Assembly: GCA_016871675.1 (NCBI GenBank)
Contig: VHCN01000021.1
Span: 1 to 48,236 of the forward strand
DNA: 48,236 nucleotides
Reading direction: 5' to 3'
Origin: Verrucomicrobiota bacterium
Lineage (GTDB): Bacteria > Verrucomicrobiota > Verrucomicrobiia > Limisphaerales > VHCN01
Shown: one piece after another, positions 9,588 to 17,708 of the stretch
How the letters are laid out: each line of letters begins with the position of its first letter
How positions within the stretch are numbered: position 1 is the stretch's first letter
Notes under the pieces: model-generated
Told to the model about the DNA's origin: nothing
Database searches by the model: none
The model's input: only the letters and a program-made list of their open reading frames with translations
Made by a program: the position numbers and the translations under genes

Positions 9588-10046
9588 ATGGCGACCGAGA
9601 CCCTCCGGCTGCGGCCGAGCGAGCCGGTGGTGCAGTTTTCGGTGTTCACCGCGAACAAACTGGGCCGGCTCCACGACCTCATCCAGCACTTCGCCGAGCA
9701 TCACGTGCACGTCCTCGCCATCACGGTGCTGGACACCACCGACAGCGCCATCCTCCGGCTCATCGTGGACGATCCCGCCAAGGCGCGGTCCGTCCTGCGC
9801 GAGGACGGCTTTGCGTTCACCGAGAGCGAGGTGCTGGTGTTCGAGATGGACGCGGTGACGCAATTGCACGAGGCGCTGCAGGTCCTGCTCGAGACCGAGA
9901 TCAACATCAACTATCTCTATGCGTTCCTCGCGCGGCCCGGCGGCAAGACCACGCTGGCGTTGAGCCTCGAGGATCGCGAGCTCGCCGAGTCCGCGCTCGC
10001 GCGCCACCAGTTCCGCGTGCTGCATCAGGGCGAAATCTCCCGCTAA
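9588..10046 (+). CDS. Tandem ACT-domain protein
   Basis: A 152-residue protein built of two ACT-like folds. The first covers about residues 12-75 (VQFSVFTANKLGRLHDLIQH, then VHVLAITVLDTTDSAILRLI) and the second about 80-150, including LVFEMDAV and INYLYAFLARPGGKTTLA. ACT domains bind amino acids or similar small ligands to regulate partner proteins; stand-alone tandem ACT proteins of this size are common in PVC bacteria and anaerobes, with no assigned ligand. The ATG at 9588 is used because it directly precedes the conserved start of the first domain. The NifS-like gene begins 15 bases downstream. Confidence 0.8.
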   Translation: MATETLRLRPSEPVVQFSVFTANKLGRLHDLIQHFAEHHVHVLAITVLDTTDSAILRLIVDDPAKARSVLREDGFAFTESEVLVFEMDAVTQLHEALQVLLETEININYLYAFLARPGGKTTLALSLEDRELAESALARHQFRVLHQGEISR

Positions 10047-10061
10047 CGCCGCCGCCGAGCG

Positions 10062-11276
10062 ATGAGCGAGCCGACCTCCCCGCCGCCGACCGTGGGGCCG
10101 CGCGTGGTGCTGGATCACCAGTCCGCGACGCCGTTGCTGCCCGAGGTGCGCGCGGCCATGGAGCCGTTCCTCGGCGCGGACTTCGGCAATCCTTCCTCAC
10201 TCCACCGGCTTGGCCTCTGGGCGCGCGACGCGCTCGACACCGCGCGCGAGCAGGTCGCCGCGTTCGTCAACGCCCGTTCGCCGGGCGACGTTCTCTTCAC
10301 GAGCGACGGCACGGAGTCGGCGAACCTCGCCGTGAAAGGCGTTGCGTGGGCGGTCCGCCGGCGCGCAGGGCATTTGGTGGTTTCCGCGACCGAGCATCCG
10401 GCCGTGATCCAGTCGGTCGCGTTCCTCGAATCCCACGGGTTCACCGCGACACGCGTCGGGACGGATGCCGAGGGGATCGTCGACCCGGCCGCGGTCGGCG
10501 CCGCGATCACGCGGGAAACTGTGCTCGTGGCGTTGCACCACGCGAACCACGACACGGGAGCGATCCAACCGTGCGCCGAGGTCGGCCGCCTCGCGGCAAA
10601 GGCGGGCGCGCCGTTCTTCGTGGATGCCGAGTCGAGCGCGGGCTGGCTGCCGCTCGACGTGCAGGCGATGGGCGCGGGCTTGATGTCGTTTTCGCCGCAC
10701 CGCTTCGGCGGGCCGCGCGGCGTCGGCGTGCTCGTGCGCGATGCGCGGGTGAAACTCGCGAGCCTCATCCACGGGGGCGCGCAGGAGGGCGGTTTGCGCG
10801 CGGGGGTTGAAAATGTCGCGGCCATCGTCGGCGCGGGCGTGGCCTGCGAAATCGCCTCGAAACAACGCTCGAACCGGGCTGCGAACGCGGCGCGGTTGCA
10901 GGAGAAGTTGTGGCGCGGCGTGCAATCCGCGGTGGCCCGCGTGCAGCTCAACGGGCCCGCGCCCGGTCCGGGGCGGCTGCCCTCGAATCTCAACGTCAGC
11001 GTCGAGGCGACGGAGGGCGAGGGGCTCATGTTGCTGCTGGATTTCCAGGGCGTCGCGGTGTCGGGCGGGACGATTTGCGCAAGCAAGGAACTGCGGACAT
11101 CGCCTGTATTGCAGGCGATGGGCATCGGGCACGCCCGGGCGCAGGCGGCGGTGATCGTATCGTTCGGCCCGCCGAGCACCGAGGCGGACGTGGACAGGTT
11201 TCTCGAGGTCTTCCCCGGCGTGGTGGCGAAGCTGCGCGCGATGTCACCGCAGTGGGACGAGGGGCGGATGGGTTGA
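10062..11276 (+). CDS. NifS/IscS-family cysteine desulfurase homologue lacking the PLP lysine
   Basis: A 404-residue class V aminotransferase-fold protein that follows IscS/NifS along its whole length: LDHQSATPLLPEV, FGNPSSLH, FTSDGTESANLAVKG, H112 in TEHPAV, ALHHANHDTGAIQP, D188 in VDAESS, GGAQEGGLRAGVENV, and the active-site cysteine loop VSGGTICAS (C339). The lysine that forms the Schiff base with PLP, normally in an SxHKxxGPKG motif, is R214 here (SPHRFGGPRG), and the second lysine of the motif is also arginine. Sulfur transfer from cysteine is therefore doubtful; binding PLP non-covalently or a different role is possible. It is the last gene of the cluster with the Fe-S and ACT proteins, so a link to Fe-S or sulfur metabolism is an inference from context. 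Confidence 0.8.
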   Translation: MSEPTSPPPTVGPRVVLDHQSATPLLPEVRAAMEPFLGADFGNPSSLHRLGLWARDALDTAREQVAAFVNARSPGDVLFTSDGTESANLAVKGVAWAVRRRAGHLVVSATEHPAVIQSVAFLESHGFTATRVGTDAEGIVDPAAVGAAITRETVLVALHHANHDTGAIQPCAEVGRLAAKAGAPFFVDAESSAGWLPLDVQAMGAGLMSFSPHRFGGPRGVGVLVRDARVKLASLIHGGAQEGGLRAGVENVAAIVGAGVACEIASKQRSNRAANAARLQEKLWRGVQSAVARVQLNGPAPGPGRLPSNLNVSVEATEGEGLMLLLDFQGVAVSGGTICASKELRTSPVLQAMGIGHARAQAAVIVSFGPPSTEADVDRFLEVFPGVVAKLRAMSPQWDEGRMG

Positions 11277-11371
11277 AGCGGGCGCGTCTGTCGCGTTCGG
11301 TTTGAACGGCCCTGACGGTCCACAGTCCAACGCCGCGGATGCCGGCGACCCGCAACCCGCCACTTCCCCGC

Positions 11372-11399
11372 TTGTCGCGCGGGCGGACTTTGCTACGCT
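11372..11399 (+). promoter_or_regulatory. Promoter of the secreted LamG-like gene (leaderless type)
   Basis: TTGTCG (11372-11377) and TACGCT (11394-11399) are 16 bases apart. The ATG at 11408 follows 8 bases after the -10 box. Confidence 0.6.
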
Positions 11400-11407
11400 G
11401 GCCGCAC

Positions 11408-12487
11408 ATGGCTCGATACTTGTCCGCCGGGTTCATTGTTTTCGCCGCGCTCGCCGCGGGTGCTGCGGAGCTGGAGTTTGATTTCTCCCGCATGGCCGTG
11501 GGCGCGCCGGTCCGGGGGTTCCGCAGCGGCGTGCCCAGCATCGGCAAGCCGGGAGACTGGCGCATCGTGTCGGACATCGTCCCGCCGGAGCAGAAGCGAT
11601 TCTCCCCCGCGGACAACGTGACCGACCGCCGCCCGGTGCTCGCGCAGACGTCGCGCGACACGACGGGCGAGGGTCCGCCGGACCGCGAGCGCTTCTGCGT
11701 GTTGCTGCGCGAAGGCGCGTCGTTTGGCGATTTCAAGTTCACCACGCGCTTCAAGCTCGTGGAGGGCGACAAGGAACGGATGGCGGGCATCGTCTTCCGC
11801 GCGCAGGACGAGAAGAACTTCTATTGCCTCCGCGCGAGCGGGCTTGGGAACACGATCCGGTTGCTCGTCTTCCAGAACGGCGACTACATCCCGGACGTGG
11901 TGACGAACATGCCGGTGGCCTCCGGCGTGTGGCACTCGTTGAGCGTGGAGTGCAAGGGCAACCAGATCCGGTGCTCCTTCAACGGCCAGCAGGTGTTTCC
12001 CGACCTCTTCAACTCGAAGTTCTCCTCGGGCGCGCTCGGCTTCTGGACCAAGTCCGACGCGGTCAGCCACTTCACGGACGCGACGGTGAGCTACACGCCG
12101 CGCGAATCCGTGGCCCAGGTCGCATTGCGGGACATTGTGAAGGACAACCCGCGGCTCGTCGGGCTCAAGCTCTTCGCGCCGCCCGTGCCCGGGTCAGACG
12201 ACGTGCGGCTCATCGCGAGCAACGACGAAACGGAACTCGGCCGCGGGGCGGACCAGCTCGAGCGCGACGTGATCGCGAAGGACGTCATCCTGTTCGGGCG
12301 CGGCCGCAAGTTCGTGCAGGTGACGCTGCCCTTGCACGACCGCAACGGCGAGGCGATGGCGGCCGTGCGCGTGATGCTTTCGGATTTTCCGGGGCAATCC
12401 GAGCAGGGCGCCATCCAGCGGGCGATGCCCTACGTGAAGCTGATGCAGACGCGCGTGCGCTCGCCGCGCGACCTCTACGCGCATTGA
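11408..12487 (+). CDS. Secreted LamG/DUF1080-like protein
   Basis: A 359-residue protein with a signal peptide (residues about 1-19, ending AAGAAE). Residues about 25-235 form a concanavalin-like jelly-roll domain of the LamG/3-keto-disaccharide hydrolase (DUF1080) type, shown by DFKFTTRFKLVEG, AGIVFRAQDEKNFYCLR, WHSLSVECKGNQIRCSFNG and GALGFWTKSDAVSHFTD. The remaining 120 residues (LKLFAPP..., then RKFVQVTLPLHDRNGEAM) look like a PAS/Cache-like sensor fold, but this is only a pattern resemblance. A role in binding polysaccharide or small molecules outside the cytoplasm is plausible; no catalytic residues can be assigned. Its own promoter lies upstream, and the gene converges on tatC. Confidence 0.65.
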   Translation: MARYLSAGFIVFAALAAGAAELEFDFSRMAVGAPVRGFRSGVPSIGKPGDWRIVSDIVPPEQKRFSPADNVTDRRPVLAQTSRDTTGEGPPDRERFCVLLREGASFGDFKFTTRFKLVEGDKERMAGIVFRAQDEKNFYCLRASGLGNTIRLLVFQNGDYIPDVVTNMPVASGVWHSLSVECKGNQIRCSFNGQQVFPDLFNSKFSSGALGFWTKSDAVSHFTDATVSYTPRESVAQVALRDIVKDNPRLVGLKLFAPPVPGSDDVRLIASNDETELGRGADQLERDVIAKDVILFGRGRKFVQVTLPLHDRNGEAMAAVRVMLSDFPGQSEQGAIQRAMPYVKLMQTRVRSPRDLYAH

Positions 12488-12509
12488 GGCTGCCGTGGCC
12501 CCGTTTGGC

Positions 12510-12527
12510 AGCGCCGCGGGTGGCGCT
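12510..12527. terminator. Hairpin between convergent genes (possible terminator)
   Basis: A perfect 6-base stem, AGCGCC (12510-12515) with GGCGCT (12522-12527), lies between the stops of the LamG-like gene and tatC. It is nested within a 10-base inverted repeat, CTGCCGTGGC (12490-12499) and GCCACGGCAG (12543-12552). No T-tract, so bidirectional termination is only suggested by position. Confidence 0.4.
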
Positions 12528-14154
12528 ACGACTGAGCCTTCAGCCACGGCAGGCCGAATTGGATGAACAGCCAGACCAGTTCAGCCAGCAGGAGGATTCC
12601 GCCGACGACCATCACGGCGCGCTTGCGGGCCTTGCCGCGGTCTTTCTGCTCCATGAACCACGCGGCCCAGATCGTCAGCTCGTAGAGGAGTTGGAGTGGG
12701 AAAAAGATGATGATTTGTGTGACCACCTCGGGCGCGAGCATCGCGGCCAGGACGAAGTTCACCACGATCATGTAGCGCCGGAACGCGGCGAGCTTGCCGT
12801 AGTCGAGGACGCCGATCTTCACCAGCGCGAGCAGCACCACCGGCATCTCGAAGCCCAGCCCCATCGCGAGCAGGAATTTCACCACGAAGCCGAAGTAATC
12901 CTCCGCGCGCCAGAACAGGAACTCCGCGCCCATCCAGTTGGCGTAGCTCTCGGCGGCCTTGAGACCGAGCGGCAGCAGCAGGAAGTAGCACAGCGTGACG
13001 CCAATGATGAACAGCGCCACGCTCACCCAGAAGGCGCGCAGGAAATACTTCTTCTCCTTCACCCGCAGCGCGGGCATCACGAAGTCGATGATCACGAACA
13101 GCACGAACGGGCACGCGAGGAGGAACCCGCCGAAGAACGCGATCTTGAGCGAGGAGAAGAACGGCTCCATCGGCGACTGGAACACGATGGGCAGCGGCTT
13201 GAGCGGCGGAAGGTCCGCGCGCGGCTTGAGCGCGAGCACCTGGTTGGTGCCGACGGTCACCGTGATCAGTTCGAAGGCGACGTGCTTGTTGGTGCCGAGG
13301 GGCAGTCCGGCGGGTTCGCCACCCTTCAAACGGAATGACCAGAGGCGCTGGTCGCCCGCCATCACGTCCACCAGCTTGCCGGAGCTGGTGGGCAGGAACG
13401 CGAGTTCGAGCTGGGCCGCGCGGTCGAGCGGCCACGACATGAGCGCGACAATCTGCGGCACCGCCAGCAGGCACACGACCATCGCGACGGCGACGGACGT
13501 GACGCACTTGATGATGACCCACCGCATGTCCTCGAGGTGTTCGAGGAAGGACTTGACCGGTCCGCCGCCCTCCTCGGTCTCGGGACCGTGCAGCGGGTCG
13601 GGTTCGTCCGCGGGCGCGGGCGCGTCACTGCCACCGCTGCCGCCACCCGAACCACCGTCGTTGGCGTGATAATCGTGGTGGTATTCGTCGTGGTGATACT
13701 GGTCGTGGTAGGGGTCGTGATGCGGGTCGTGATGCGGGTCGTGATGCGGGTCGTGATGCGGGTCGTGATGCGGGTCGAGATGATGATAATCGGTGGTTGC
13801 GGTGTCGGCGGTTTGGGCGGTCGCGAGTTCCCCACCGTCGACGACGGCGGCGGCGGGTGAAGTATCTTGCGGCGAATCCAAGGGGGCCGCTGCCGAAGTT
13901 TCGGCGGGCGGGGTCGCGGTGGCTTCTGCGGTTGGCTGCGCCGCGCCGGGTTCCGCCGGGATGGGGGACAGAGGTTCCGCCGCAGGCATCGCGTCGGCGG
14001 GGGGCGACACGTCACCTGTTCGCGGAACCGCCGTTGGGGCGGTCGTTTCCGAGGGAAGAACCGGCGCGGGCGAGGACGATGCGTTGTCTAGGCCTCGCGC
14101 AGGTTGGATCGGATCCCGTTCAGTCGACTGAGGGTTCGCCTCGTCGTGAGCCAT
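12526..14154 (-). CDS. tatC: Sec-independent translocase TatC with a long histidine-rich N-terminus
   Basis: TatC is the twin-arginine receptor of the Tat export system. Residues about 210-542 hold the family core: FLEHLEDMRW before membrane span 1, QSPMEPFFSSLK before span 2, and LAPEVVTQIIIFFPLQLLYE before the last spans. At 542 residues it is about twice the normal 250-270. Two additions explain this: about 190 N-terminal residues rich in Pro/Ala/Thr with a run of about ten HHD-type units (encoded by 12-base tandem repeats at 13712-13771), and about 70-90 extra residues in the loop after span 1. The core motifs argue that it is functional. It starts 32 bases after tatA, and the twin-arginine Gfo/Idh protein at 22936-24312 is a local client candidate. 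Confidence 0.92.
   Translation of the reverse strand: MAHDEANPQSTERDPIQPARGLDNASSSPAPVLPSETTAPTAVPRTGDVSPPADAMPAAEPLSPIPAEPGAAQPTAEATATPPAETSAAAPLDSPQDTSPAAAVVDGGELATAQTADTATTDYHHLDPHHDPHHDPHHDPHHDPHHDPYHDQYHHDEYHHDYHANDGGSGGGSGGSDAPAPADEPDPLHGPETEEGGGPVKSFLEHLEDMRWVIIKCVTSVAVAMVVCLLAVPQIVALMSWPLDRAAQLELAFLPTSSGKLVDVMAGDQRLWSFRLKGGEPAGLPLGTNKHVAFELITVTVGTNQVLALKPRADLPPLKPLPIVFQSPMEPFFSSLKIAFFGGFLLACPFVLFVIIDFVMPALRVKEKKYFLRAFWVSVALFIIGVTLCYFLLLPLGLKAAESYANWMGAEFLFWRAEDYFGFVVKFLLAMGLGFEMPVVLLALVKIGVLDYGKLAAFRRYMIVVNFVLAAMLAPEVVTQIIIFFPLQLLYELTIWAAWFMEQKDRGKARKRAVMVVGGILLLAELVWLFIQFGLPWLKAQS
13712..13771. repeat. Five perfect 12-base tandem repeats inside tatC
   Basis: The unit GGGTCGTGATGC occurs five times without error, with a degenerate sixth copy (from 13772) and imperfect units on the left. 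On the coding strand each unit encodes a His-His-Asp-Pro tetrapeptide, so copy-number change would preserve the frame. Confidence 0.95.
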
Positions 14155-14186
14155 GGCACACTACTATCCTGTTACTGACGCGTGCC

Positions 14187-14474
14187 TCAGGCTTTGGGCG
14201 CAGGAGTCGAAGGCTGGCTCGGTGCAGCACCCGGGGGCGCTGACGAGGCAGTCGGACTCGAGGGCGGGCTGCGCCGTGGAGGTTCCTCGTGCATGGAGCG
14301 CTCCAGTTCGCTTTGAACGTCGCTGGAGGCCTTCTTGAACTCCTTGATGCCCTGGCCTAGCCCCTTCATGAACGTGGGGATTTTGTTGGCGCCGAATATG
14401 ACCAGCGCCACGACGGCGATGACCAGCAACTCCGTGCCGGTCAACCCCATCAATGCCAGTGTTGGGTTCATCAT
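14187..14474 (-). CDS. tatA: Sec-independent translocase TatA
   Basis: A 95-residue TatA/B-type protein: a short N-terminus, one membrane helix (GTELLVIAVVALVIFGANK), the hinge IFGANKIP, an amphipathic helix (FMKGLGQGIKEFKKA) and a Pro/Ser/Ala-rich cytoplasmic tail of about 40 residues. TatA oligomerises to form the translocation pore with TatC. Two adjacent ATG codons at 14474 and 14471 fit as starts; an AGAG-type purine stretch lies about 8 bases upstream. The frame extends to 14501 without family resemblance. tatC follows after 32 bases, so the two are very likely co-transcribed. Length and the FG-hinge favour TatA over TatB. Confidence 0.92.
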   Translation of the reverse strand: MMNPTLALMGLTGTELLVIAVVALVIFGANKIPTFMKGLGQGIKEFKKASSDVQSELERSMHEEPPRRSPPSSPTASSAPPGAAPSQPSTPAPKA

Positions 14475-14490
14475 AGGTGTTTCTCTTTCA

Positions 14491-14507
14491 CCCGGCGACA
14501 TGCCGGG
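14491..14507. repeat. Inverted repeat in the tatA leader region
   Basis: CCCGGC (14491-14496) and GCCGGG (14502-14507) form a perfect 6-base stem with a 5-base loop, 17 bases before the tatA start. It lies in the 135-base gap between nrdJ and tatA. Confidence 0.6.
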
Positions 14508-14519
14508 CGTTCGTTTCGA

Positions 14520-14535
14520 CCGGACACTAGTCCGG
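14520..14535. repeat. CCGGAC/GTCCGG palindrome upstream of tatA
   Basis: A perfect 6-base stem with the 4-base loop ACTA. The same stem sequence recurs at 18015-18034 and 26698-26715, always between genes. It may serve as the nrdJ transcript end or belong to a REP-like family. Confidence 0.55.
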
Positions 14536-14609
14536 GCTATTCAGGCTGTCCAGCGGCAAGACGGCGTCTCCAACGCCGTCCGGGTCCCGTCCAGGGGGCC
14601 GGGCGGCGC

Positions 14610-17600
14610 TCAGGAGCAACCGAGGCTCTCGCCGCAGTTGAGGCACTTGAAGCACGCGCCGTTGCGCACGGCGAGGTGGCCGCACTTCGGACACGTCGGC
14701 GCGTCGTGCATGAAGTGTCGCACGGCGTCGCTGAGCGAGGCGATGGCGCGGCTGGCGGTGACTTCGACGGAATCATCCGTGACGGAGTTGACGAGGATGT
14801 CGGTGTCGCCGGTGGGCGGCAGCTCGGGCGAAGGGCGGTTGATGCTCTTGGCGAGCGTCTCACGCAGGCCGGGTATGGGGAGTTCCTGCTGGCCGTGGTT
14901 GGACAGGTGTTGCTCGCGGTAGCCCGGCAGGAATTGAAACGCCATCCAGCGGAAAACGTAGTCAATGATCGAGCTGGCCTGCCGGATGTCGGGGTTCTTG
15001 GTGAAGCCGCTCGGCTCGAAACGCTGGTGGCTGAACTTCTTCACGAGCGCCTCGAGCGGCACGCCGTATTGCAGCGCCATGCTCGTGAGCGTGGCGATGG
15101 AGTCCATGAGGCCGCCGATGGTCGAGCCTTCCTTGGCCATGGTGATGAAGACTTCGCCGGGCTGTCCGTTCTCGAAGAGGCCGACGGTCAGGTAGCCCTC
15201 GTGGCCTGCGATGTCGAACTTGTGGTTCAGCGCCATGCGCGTCTCCGGCAGTTTGCGGCGCAACGGCTGCGCACTCGCGGCGCGGAGTTTGTCGAGGTCG
15301 GCCTGAAGTTCCGCGGCGCGCGCCTTGAGTTGCTCGAGTTCGACGGCCGCGGCGGATCGCTCGCCACCGTCGCCGCCGGCTTTCGTGTTCAGTGGCTGCG
15401 AGCGCTTGGAGCCGTCGCGGTAGATGGCCACGCACTTGAGGCCCATCTTCCATGCCTGCACGTAAGCGTCGCGGATGTCGGCCACGGTCGCCTCGCGCGG
15501 AAGGTTCACGGTCTTGGAGATGGCGCCGGAGATGAAGGGCTGCGCGGCGGCCATCATGCGCAGGTGGGCCATGTAGTGGATGCTGCGCTTGCCGCGCGCG
15601 GCCTGGAACGCGCAGTCGAACACGGGCAGGTGCTCGGGCTTGAGCCCGCTGCGGACGGTCTGGCCGTTTTCCTCGACGTCCTCGATGGTGTCGAATTTGC
15701 CGACGTGGGCAATGATGCCCTCGATTTCGGACTGGGAATAGCCGAGCCGATTGAGCGCGGCGCCAACGGTGTTGTTGACGATCTTCAAGTTTCCGCCGCC
15801 GGCGAGGACTTTGTATTTCACGAGCGCGATGTCGGGCTCGACACCGGTCGTATCGCAATCCATGAGGAACGCAATGGTGCCCGTGGGCGCGAGGACGGTG
15901 ACCTGCGCGTTGCGGTAGCCGACCTGCCTGCCACGCGCGAGGGCGCGGTCCCAGCAGCGGCGGGCCTCGTCCTTCAGGTAACCGAATTCGGCGCTCGGAT
16001 GAATCTCCTCCACGGCGTCGCGGTGCAGCTTGATGACGCCGAGGGTGGACGCGACGTTGTCCTTCGCCGCGGGCTTGGGCACACCGGCGCATCGCGCCTC
16101 GCGATAACCGGGAAACGCGCCGAGGTGCGCCGCGATTTCCGCGCTCTGCTCGTAGGCGTGACCGGTCATGATGGCGGTGATGGCGCCGGCGAGCGCGCGC
16201 CCCTCGTCGCCGTCGTAAGGCAGCCCGTAGCTCATGCAGAGCGAGCCGAGGTTGGCGAAGCCGAGCCCGAGCGTGCGGAAGATGTGTGAGTTCTCGGCGA
16301 TCTCCTTCGTCGGGTAGCTCGCGTTGTCCACGAGGATTTCCTGCGCGGTGATGTAGATGCGGACGGCGGCCTTGAAGCGCCCGACGTCGAAGGAGCCGTC
16401 TTCGCGCTTGAACTTCATGAGGTTCAGCGAGGCGAGGTTGCAGGCGGTGTTGTTGAGGAACACGTATTCGCTGCACGGGTTGGTCGAGTGGATCGGCTCG
16501 GTGCCCTTGCAGGTGTGCCACTTCTGGATGGCGCCGTCGTATTGCAGGCCGGGATCGCCGCAGATGTGCGTGCCCTCGGCGATTTTCTCGAGGAGCGCTG
16601 ACGCGTCCTTCTTCTGGATCGGCTTGCCCGTCGTGCAGGAGCGGGTCCACCACTCCTTGCCGTTGAGCGCGGCGTTCATGAACTCGTCACTCACGCGCAC
16701 GGAGAGGTTCTCGTTCTGATACATCACCGACCCGTAGGCTTCGCCGTTGAAGTTGCCGTCATAGCCCTGCTCGATGAGCGCCCACGCCTTCTTCTCCTCC
16801 TTCTGCTTGCAGTCGATGAACTCCTCGATGTCGCCGTGCCAGTCGCGGAGCGTGTTCATCTTCGCGGCGCGCCGGGTCTTGCCGCCGGACTTCACGACGT
16901 TCGCGACCTGGTCATACACGCGGAGGAAGGAAAGGGGTCCGCTCGGCTTGCCGCCGCCGGAGAGCTTTTCGCGCGAGCTGCGAATCGGCGTCAGGTCGGT
17001 GCCGGTGCCGGAGCCGAGCTTGAAGAGCATGGCCTCGGAGTGGGCGAGGTGCATGATGGACTCCATGTTGTCCTCGACCGTCTGGATGAAGCATGCGCTG
17101 CCCTGCGGGTATTCGTATTGCGTGCGGGCGCGCTCGGCCACGCACGTCTTCCGGTTCACGAACCAGTTGCCCATGCCGGACGTCTTGCCGACACCGTATT
17201 CGTGATAGAGCCCGACGTTGAACCAGACCGGGGAGTTGAACGCGCCATATTGGTTCACGCACAGCCACGTGAGTTCGTCGTAGAACACCTCGCCGTCGGC
17301 CTTGCTGAAGTAGCCGTCCTTCACGCCCCAGTCCGCCAGTGTGCGCGTGACGCGGTGGATGAGCTGCCTGACGGAGTGCTCGCGCTCGGACTTCGAAATG
17401 TCACCGTAAAAGTATTTGGAGCAGACGACCTTCGTCGCGAGCTGCGACCAGGAGGCGGGGACTTCGACGTTCTCCTGGCGGAAAATCGTCTTGCCGGTGT
17501 CGTCGGTGATTTCGGCGGTGCGTTTGCTCCACTCGATCTGGTCGAACGGCGCCGTGCGCGCGTCGCTGAACACACGCTCGACGCGCATGAGTTTGCGGCT

Positions 17601-17708
17601 CGGACTGGCGGCGGGTTTGTTTCGAGTGGTGGACACGTCGGCGGCAGTAGTACGGCGGCGGCGGGCCGTTGGAGACGAAGACACGAGGGCGTCGCGGGTG
17701 TCAATCAT
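14610..17708 (-). CDS. nrdJ: Adenosylcobalamin-dependent (class II) ribonucleoside-diphosphate reductase
   Basis: A 1032-residue class II ribonucleotide reductase, which makes deoxyribonucleotides with a B12-generated radical and needs no oxygen. Typical signatures: FNSPVWFNVG, GMGNWFVNRKTC, QGSACFI, KLGSGTGTDLTPIR, the active-site loop STNPCSEYVFLNNTACNLAS, and APTGTIAFLMDCDTTGVEPD. A C-terminal region carries a second domain (LTVGLFENGQPGEVFITMAK) and a zinc-ribbon-like tail, CPKCGHLAV then CFKCLNCG, that holds the terminal redox cysteines. The ATG at 17708 begins a basic, Ser/Thr-rich leader of about 40 residues; the frame is open to 17867 and a later ATG (residue 42) is possible. Neighbours deoA and tatA are on the same strand but well separated. 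Confidence 0.93.
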   Translation of the reverse strand: MIDTRDALVSSSPTARRRRTTAADVSTTRNKPAASPSRKLMRVERVFSDARTAPFDQIEWSKRTAEITDDTGKTIFRQENVEVPASWSQLATKVVCSKYFYGDISKSEREHSVRQLIHRVTRTLADWGVKDGYFSKADGEVFYDELTWLCVNQYGAFNSPVWFNVGLYHEYGVGKTSGMGNWFVNRKTCVAERARTQYEYPQGSACFIQTVEDNMESIMHLAHSEAMLFKLGSGTGTDLTPIRSSREKLSGGGKPSGPLSFLRVYDQVANVVKSGGKTRRAAKMNTLRDWHGDIEEFIDCKQKEEKKAWALIEQGYDGNFNGEAYGSVMYQNENLSVRVSDEFMNAALNGKEWWTRSCTTGKPIQKKDASALLEKIAEGTHICGDPGLQYDGAIQKWHTCKGTEPIHSTNPCSEYVFLNNTACNLASLNLMKFKREDGSFDVGRFKAAVRIYITAQEILVDNASYPTKEIAENSHIFRTLGLGFANLGSLCMSYGLPYDGDEGRALAGAITAIMTGHAYEQSAEIAAHLGAFPGYREARCAGVPKPAAKDNVASTLGVIKLHRDAVEEIHPSAEFGYLKDEARRCWDRALARGRQVGYRNAQVTVLAPTGTIAFLMDCDTTGVEPDIALVKYKVLAGGGNLKIVNNTVGAALNRLGYSQSEIEGIIAHVGKFDTIEDVEENGQTVRSGLKPEHLPVFDCAFQAARGKRSIHYMAHLRMMAAAQPFISGAISKTVNLPREATVADIRDAYVQAWKMGLKCVAIYRDGSKRSQPLNTKAGGDGGERSAAAVELEQLKARAAELQADLDKLRAASAQPLRRKLPETRMALNHKFDIAGHEGYLTVGLFENGQPGEVFITMAKEGSTIGGLMDSIATLTSMALQYGVPLEALVKKFSHQRFEPSGFTKNPDIRQASSIIDYVFRWMAFQFLPGYREQHLSNHGQQELPIPGLRETLAKSINRPSPELPPTGDTDILVNSVTDDSVEVTASRAIASLSDAVRHFMHDAPTCPKCGHLAVRNGACFKCLNCGESLGCS

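Noticed and set aside
12489-12552. Ten-base inverted repeat spanning the tatC stop as an insertion-sequence end
   Set aside because: There is no transposase, no target duplication and the right arm is in tatC coding sequence; a terminator-like structure explains it better.
13712-13771. Short regular repeats that might suggest a CRISPR-like array
   Set aside because: The 12-base units are directly adjacent without spacers and lie in frame inside tatC, encoding His-His-Asp-Pro.
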